From positions 310,001 through 374,000 of the forward strand of contig NZ_LMHH01000001.1 of assembly GCF_001427865.1 (NCBI RefSeq): a stretch of 64,000 nt of DNA. The letters are read 5' to 3'. Position 1 is the first letter of the stretch, and each line of letters opens with the position of its first letter. The notes under the pieces are model-generated. The model was not told the origin of the DNA. It saw only the letters and a list, made by a program, of their open reading frames with translations, and made no database searches. Below, in pieces: positions 60,741 through 64,000 of this stretch. The translations under genes and the position numbers were made by a program. Origin of the DNA: Altererythrobacter sp. Root672 (lineage in GTDB: Bacteria > Pseudomonadota > Alphaproteobacteria > Sphingomonadales > Sphingomonadaceae).

Positions 60741-61169
60741 TTACGTTTCAAGTTCCGTGCCAGTTTGCCTCGTGGTCGATAGGACAGGCCGATTGTTGCG
60801 CTCGTCGAGCAGCCGGGCGAGGCCACGACGCTGTTCTTCGGCGCGCTTCTGGCGGCGGTCGGCGGAGGCGAGATCGGCCAGGCGCGCGTCGGCTTCCTTC
60901 TGCGCGTGGTCCGCTTGCTTGGCGGCGGTAATGCCGAGCGCGTGCAACTGCGCCGAGAGCATCACAACGCCGCGCAATTCGTCCCCATCCGCCACGGTCG
61001 AGCGCGCGGAATAGGCCTGCCCGAGGCGCATCGTTCGTTCGGAGATGCCGGCGAGACGCGCGCGCCGGGCTTCGGCCTCGTAGGCGTCGGCCGCGACCTT
61101 GCGCTTTTCGGCGGTGCGGACGCGTTCGATCAGCTTGGCGCGCTTGAGGCGCCCGCGATCAGCCATCAT
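60741..61169 (-). CDS. fliJ: FliJ-like flagellar coiled-coil protein
   Basis: 142 residues (139 from the second Met, 61160). Almost entirely helical with heptads: RGRLKRAKLIERVRTAEKRKVAADAYEAEARRARLAGI and KQADHAQKEADARLADLASADRRQKRAEEQRRGLARLLDERNN. Size, placement between fliI and fliK, and coiled-coil content fit FliJ, which sits in the FliI ring and aids export. Sequence alone is not diagnostic. Confidence 0.8.
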   Translation of the reverse strand: MMADRGRLKRAKLIERVRTAEKRKVAADAYEAEARRARLAGISERTMRLGQAYSARSTVADGDELRGVVMLSAQLHALGITAAKQADHAQKEADARLADLASADRRQKRAEEQRRGLARLLDERNNRPVLSTTRQTGTELET

Positions 61170-62490
61170 GGCCGATCAGCCGCGACAGGTCTGTGAGGGA
61201 GGTGTCGAGCGGAACCAGATCTCCGGTCGGCTGGGTGAGGAACTTGGTCAGGTCGCCGTGCATGGCGATGGCCTGGTCGACCAGCGGATCAGCGCCAGGG
61301 CGATAGGCGCCCATCAACACGAGATCGCGGTTGGTTTCATAAGCGGAGCTCAACGCGCGGAAGCGGCGCGCGAGTTCGGCGTGCTCCGGCGGCACGATGT
61401 CGTTCATCACGCGGCTTAGTGAAGCGGCGACGTCGATCGCCGGATACTGGCCGCGCTGGGCCAGGTCGCGCGAAAGCACGATGTGGCCATCGAGGATTGA
61501 ACGGGCGGTGTCGACCACTGGATCGTTGTGATCGTCGCCATCGGCAAGGACCGAATAGAGCCCGGTAATCGAGCCGCCACTCTCCGCCGAGTTGCCCGCG
61601 CGCTCGACCAACTTGGTGATCGTGGCGAGGGCCGAAGGGGGATAGCCGCGCGCGGCACCTGGCTCTCCCAAGAGGAGGCCGATTTCGCGGGCCGCGTGGG
61701 CGATGCGGGTCAGGCTGTCGATGATCAGCAGGACGCGCTTTCCCGAGTTACGGAAGTGCTCGGCCAGCGAGGTGGCGAGCAGGGCTCCGCGCAGGCGCAA
61801 GTTAGGCGCATGGTCGGCGGGTACGGCGACAACCGCGGTGCGGCCGGCCTTCTCGCCATGCATGTGGCGTTCGACGAAATCGGACACTTCGCGGGCGCGT
61901 TCGCCGATCAGGCCAACCACGACCACGTCGGCTTCGGCTCCGCGTGCGATCATGTCGATCAGGACGGACTTGCCGACTCCCGATCCGGCCATGATGCCGA
62001 CACGTTGTCCGACGCCGAGCGTCATCAGGCCGTTGATGGCGCGGATGCCGATATCGAAAGGCTCTTTCACGCTGGCGCGATCGAGCGCGCCGGTCCGGAC
62101 GCCTCCCGCGGGCCAGTCCAACCTGCTGCGCAGCGCCGGTCCACCGTCGATCGGCTTTCCTTCACCGTCGACCGCACGGCCGAGATAGGCGGGGCCGACG
62201 GGCAACATGCCTGGCGAGCCTTCAGGACGGACGCGAGCGCCAGGACGCAGCAGGACGACGTCGCCAAGCAAGGTCATCATGGTGCGGCCGTTGCGAAAAC
62301 CGATCGTTTCGGCGGTGAGGGCCGAACCCTTGCCGTCGTCGATGCGGCATAGCGCGCCCACCGGCACCGAAAGTCCGCTCACCTCGATCAGGCCGCCATC
62401 GCAGGCGGTGACAAGACCATAGCGGTGCGGCCGGAGGTCGACCGAAGTGTCAGCGAAATCGCCGAGAACGGCGTCGACCTGGCTCAACAT
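61159..62490 (-). CDS. fliI: Flagellum-specific ATPase FliI
   Basis: 443 residues. Walker A GIMAGSGVGKSVLIDMIARG, VVVGLIGERAREVSDFVE, Walker B-like VLLIIDSLTRIAHAAREIGLLLGEPGAARGYPPS, and the catalytic Glu in GERARE. Related to F1-beta; unfolds and delivers export substrates with FliH. Overlaps fliH by 7 bases and fliJ by 11. Confidence 0.96.
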   Translation of the reverse strand: MLSQVDAVLGDFADTSVDLRPHRYGLVTACDGGLIEVSGLSVPVGALCRIDDGKGSALTAETIGFRNGRTMMTLLGDVVLLRPGARVRPEGSPGMLPVGPAYLGRAVDGEGKPIDGGPALRSRLDWPAGGVRTGALDRASVKEPFDIGIRAINGLMTLGVGQRVGIMAGSGVGKSVLIDMIARGAEADVVVVGLIGERAREVSDFVERHMHGEKAGRTAVVAVPADHAPNLRLRGALLATSLAEHFRNSGKRVLLIIDSLTRIAHAAREIGLLLGEPGAARGYPPSALATITKLVERAGNSAESGGSITGLYSVLADGDDHNDPVVDTARSILDGHIVLSRDLAQRGQYPAIDVAASLSRVMNDIVPPEHAELARRFRALSSAYETNRDLVLMGAYRPGADPLVDQAIAMHGDLTKFLTQPTGDLVPLDTSLTDLSRLIGHDG

Positions 62491-63062
62491 TCGCGGAACG
62501 CCTCAAGCAGCATCCGGCGCCAATGCGCGGGGCCGTCCTCGATTCCGCCGTCGGCGGTTTCGATCCGCAGTCCGCCACGCTCGACGCTGGGATCGCCCTG
62601 GACCTTGAGGTCCTTGGGCAGGCGCTGGCGCACGAGTTCAAGGTCGTCGGGATTGAGCAGCACGAGCTTCTCATCCTGGGCTCGCTGCAACATCGAGACC
62701 GCTTTCTCGGTTCTTTTGGCCAAACCCTCGGGATCGATGGCCAGCGGGATCACCGCTGCCTCGCACAGGGCATGGACCGTCTGGCGCAGACGCTCGGTCA
62801 GATCAGCGGAGGAGCGCTGATCGAACAGGGCGAAGGCCAGCTCGATCTTCTGTCGTGCCGCTTCGCGCTCAGCATCGAGCCGCTCCGCCTCGATTGCCGC
62901 AGCCGCTGCGCCTTCGCGCAAGCCGCGTTCGTAAGCCTCAACGACCGGATCCGGCGGGGCTTCGCCCTGGACCACCGGGGCTTCGCCGAACAGGACGGAA
63001 AAGCGGGGGTCACGAGCGAAAACGGCGGGACGGGCAAATTCCTCGAACGACATGCTAGACAT
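62484..63062 (-). CDS. fliH: Flagellar assembly protein FliH
   Basis: 192 residues. N-terminal FEEFARPAVF then a long Ala/Glu coil (GLREGAAAAAIEAERLDAEREAARQKIELAF) and the C-terminal globular part DLELVRQRLPKDLKVQGDPSVERGGLRIETADGGIEDGP, the FliH/V-ATPase E fold that binds FliI. The ATG 63062 follows GGAG inside fliG and overlaps it by 8; ATG 63053 is an alternative. Confidence 0.88.
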   Translation of the reverse strand: MSSMSFEEFARPAVFARDPRFSVLFGEAPVVQGEAPPDPVVEAYERGLREGAAAAAIEAERLDAEREAARQKIELAFALFDQRSSADLTERLRQTVHALCEAAVIPLAIDPEGLAKRTEKAVSMLQRAQDEKLVLLNPDDLELVRQRLPKDLKVQGDPSVERGGLRIETADGGIEDGPAHWRRMLLEAFREC

Positions 63063-64000
63063 ATTCGTCTCCGCCCTCGCCGAGCGAGATCGTGCCTTCG
63101 GCGGCGAGACGCTTGGCCGTCGCGATGACGGACTGCTGCGCTGTGAGCGCATCGGCCTTCTTCACCCGGCCGCGCGCCTCGATTTCGTCGCGCACACCGT
63201 CGGCCGCACGGGCAGACATCGCCGCGAAGAACGGCTCGCGCTCTTCGTCCGCGATACCCTTGAGCGCGTCGATCAGCACTTCGTTCTCGATCTCGCGCAG
63301 CAGCTGACCCATCGTCTTGGCGTCGAGCTTGAACAGGTGTTCGAACTTGAACATCTCGTTCTCGAGCTCCTTGGCGAGCTTTTTGTCGATCTTGTTGATC
63401 TCCGGCATCACGCGCTTTTCGACGGCCTTGGCCGCGGCGTTGATGATCTCCGCCGCCTCGCGCACGCCGCCCATCGAGAGCGGGACACGGCCGTGGTTGG
63501 TGGAAATGCGGGTCGAGAGCATCTCTTCGAGCATGACCAGGGCTTCAGGCGCGATCGGGTCGAGCCTGGCGACGCGCTGGATCACCGGCGCCTGCACGGC
63601 CTCCGGCAAACCGGCGAGCACCTGGGCCGCGACCTGTGGATCGAGCTGGAGCAACAGGACCGCAATGGCCTGGGGATGCTCTTCCTCGATCAGCGAGATG
63701 ATCACGTCGGCATTGAGCCAGCGGGCGAGTTCGAGAGTCGGGCTCTGCTGCTGACCGGCGTCCGGGGCGATGCGGCGCATCAGGCTGTTGGCCTTGAGCT
63801 CGCCGACCGCTCCGGTCATGATCCGGCGCACGTCTTCCGAGCGGTCCTGAGCCGGGAGGCCCCCTTGCGAGGCGCTTTCGGCAAAGCCCGCCAGGGCGTC
63901 GGTGATGGCTGCGGGACCGAGCTCGCCGAGGCCGAACATCTTCGACCCCAACTGCTGCAGTTCTTCCGGCGAAAGCCGTGAGAGCAGGCCGGCCGCGTCT
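63055..64000 (-). CDS. fliG: Flagellar motor switch protein FliG, C-terminal portion (N-terminus outside window)
   Basis: About 315 residues are visible and the frame runs on past base 64000 (AAGLLSRLSPEELQQLGSKMFGLGELG). The middle and C-terminal domains are complete: EEEHPQAIAVLLLQLDPQVAAQVLAGLPEAVQAPVIQRVA (EHPQ and PxxxR), MFKFEHLFKLDAKTMGQLLREIENEVLIDALKG and the torque helix region KRLAAEGTISLGEGGDEYV. Links the MS ring to FliM/FliN and interacts with stators. Confidence 0.95.
   Translation of the reverse strand, partial: DAAGLLSRLSPEELQQLGSKMFGLGELGPAAITDALAGFAESASQGGLPAQDRSEDVRRIMTGAVGELKANSLMRRIAPDAGQQQSPTLELARWLNADVIISLIEEEHPQAIAVLLLQLDPQVAAQVLAGLPEAVQAPVIQRVARLDPIAPEALVMLEEMLSTRISTNHGRVPLSMGGVREAAEIINAAAKAVEKRVMPEINKIDKKLAKELENEMFKFEHLFKLDAKTMGQLLREIENEVLIDALKGIADEEREPFFAAMSARAADGVRDEIEARGRVKKADALTAQQSVIATAKRLAAEGTISLGEGGDEYV

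Noticed and set aside
1-64000. CRISPR arrays, prophage, insertion sequences or integrases
   Set aside because: No regularly spaced direct repeats with unique spacers, no transposase or integrase motif, and no terminal inverted repeats with target duplications were seen on reading.

Overview
The window is GC-rich, tightly packed bacterial chromosome. Gene content points to an alphaproteobacterium of the order Sphingomonadales. Supporting signs are the aa3 oxidase locus order coxB-coxA-ctaB-(tiny membrane ORF)-ctaG-coxC-surf1-DUF983, an L21 with a long Ala/Lys tail, a large TonB-dependent receptor, and a MoaA/FolB/FNR-type gene neighbourhood. The family or genus cannot be fixed from sequence alone. 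I see no prophage, insertion sequence, CRISPR array, rRNA or plasmid function. One tRNA gene, tRNA-Val(TAC), is present.

Layout. 1-6.9 kb: the end of purA, a SAM methyltransferase, an L,D-transpeptidase lipoprotein, a MarR-type regulator, a three-gene BtuF/FecCD/ATPase ABC importer and a type II NADH dehydrogenase. 6.9-12.1 kb: tRNA-Val, a TlpA-like lipoprotein with an intradiol-dioxygenase-like protein, then argH, a small lipoprotein, lysA and a siroheme-synthase N-half. 12.1-17.4 kb: a minus-strand operon pyrE-pdxJ-acpS-lepB-AI-2E transporter-DUF3089-ruvX. 17.5-24.2 kb: the cytochrome c oxidase operon with its assembly factors. 24.2-27.7 kb: a divergent SRPBCC/ArsR pair, thrC, an RNA methyltransferase and a small membrane peptide. 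27.7-34.4 kb: a secreted protein of unknown function, folB with a truncated SDR-like partner, moaA-moaD-moaE, a membrane protein, an FnrL-type regulator with a lipoprotein, and rplU-rpmA. 34.4-41.5 kb: a GNAT acetyltransferase, a heme-barrel-like protein, a ferritin-like hydrolase/TetR pair, a YgfZ protein, pyrC and AMP nucleosidase.

41.5-46.6 kb is the most accessory-looking catabolic block. It holds an SMP-30 beta-propeller followed by a dead remnant of a short-chain dehydrogenase, divergent from a quinohemoprotein (PQQ plus cytochrome c) dehydrogenase and a secreted protein built from two copies of the same ~300-residue unit. 46.6-51.7 kb holds a TPR peptide and a surface lipoprotein/TonB-dependent receptor pair behind a Pho-box-like site. 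51.9-64 kb is a flagellar export/motor operon on the minus strand, fliG-H-I-J-K-L-M-N-O-P-Q-R-flhB-fliD-fliS, with an atypical OmpR-type response regulator at its far end; fliG runs off the window.

Non-coding structure: three copies of a ~130-bp hairpin-rich intergenic repeat sit just after moaE, the GNAT gene and the TonB receptor. Two regulator genes (ArsR, TetR) carry perfect inverted repeats over their own start codons. The rplU leader can form two mutually exclusive hairpins. Apart from the flanks of the doubtful small ORF at 37.8-38.0 kb, no stretch over 300 bases lacks a gene. No clearly new molecular system is evident. The best leads are the duplicated secreted protein with its PQQ dehydrogenase, the lipoprotein/receptor pair and the rplU leader.
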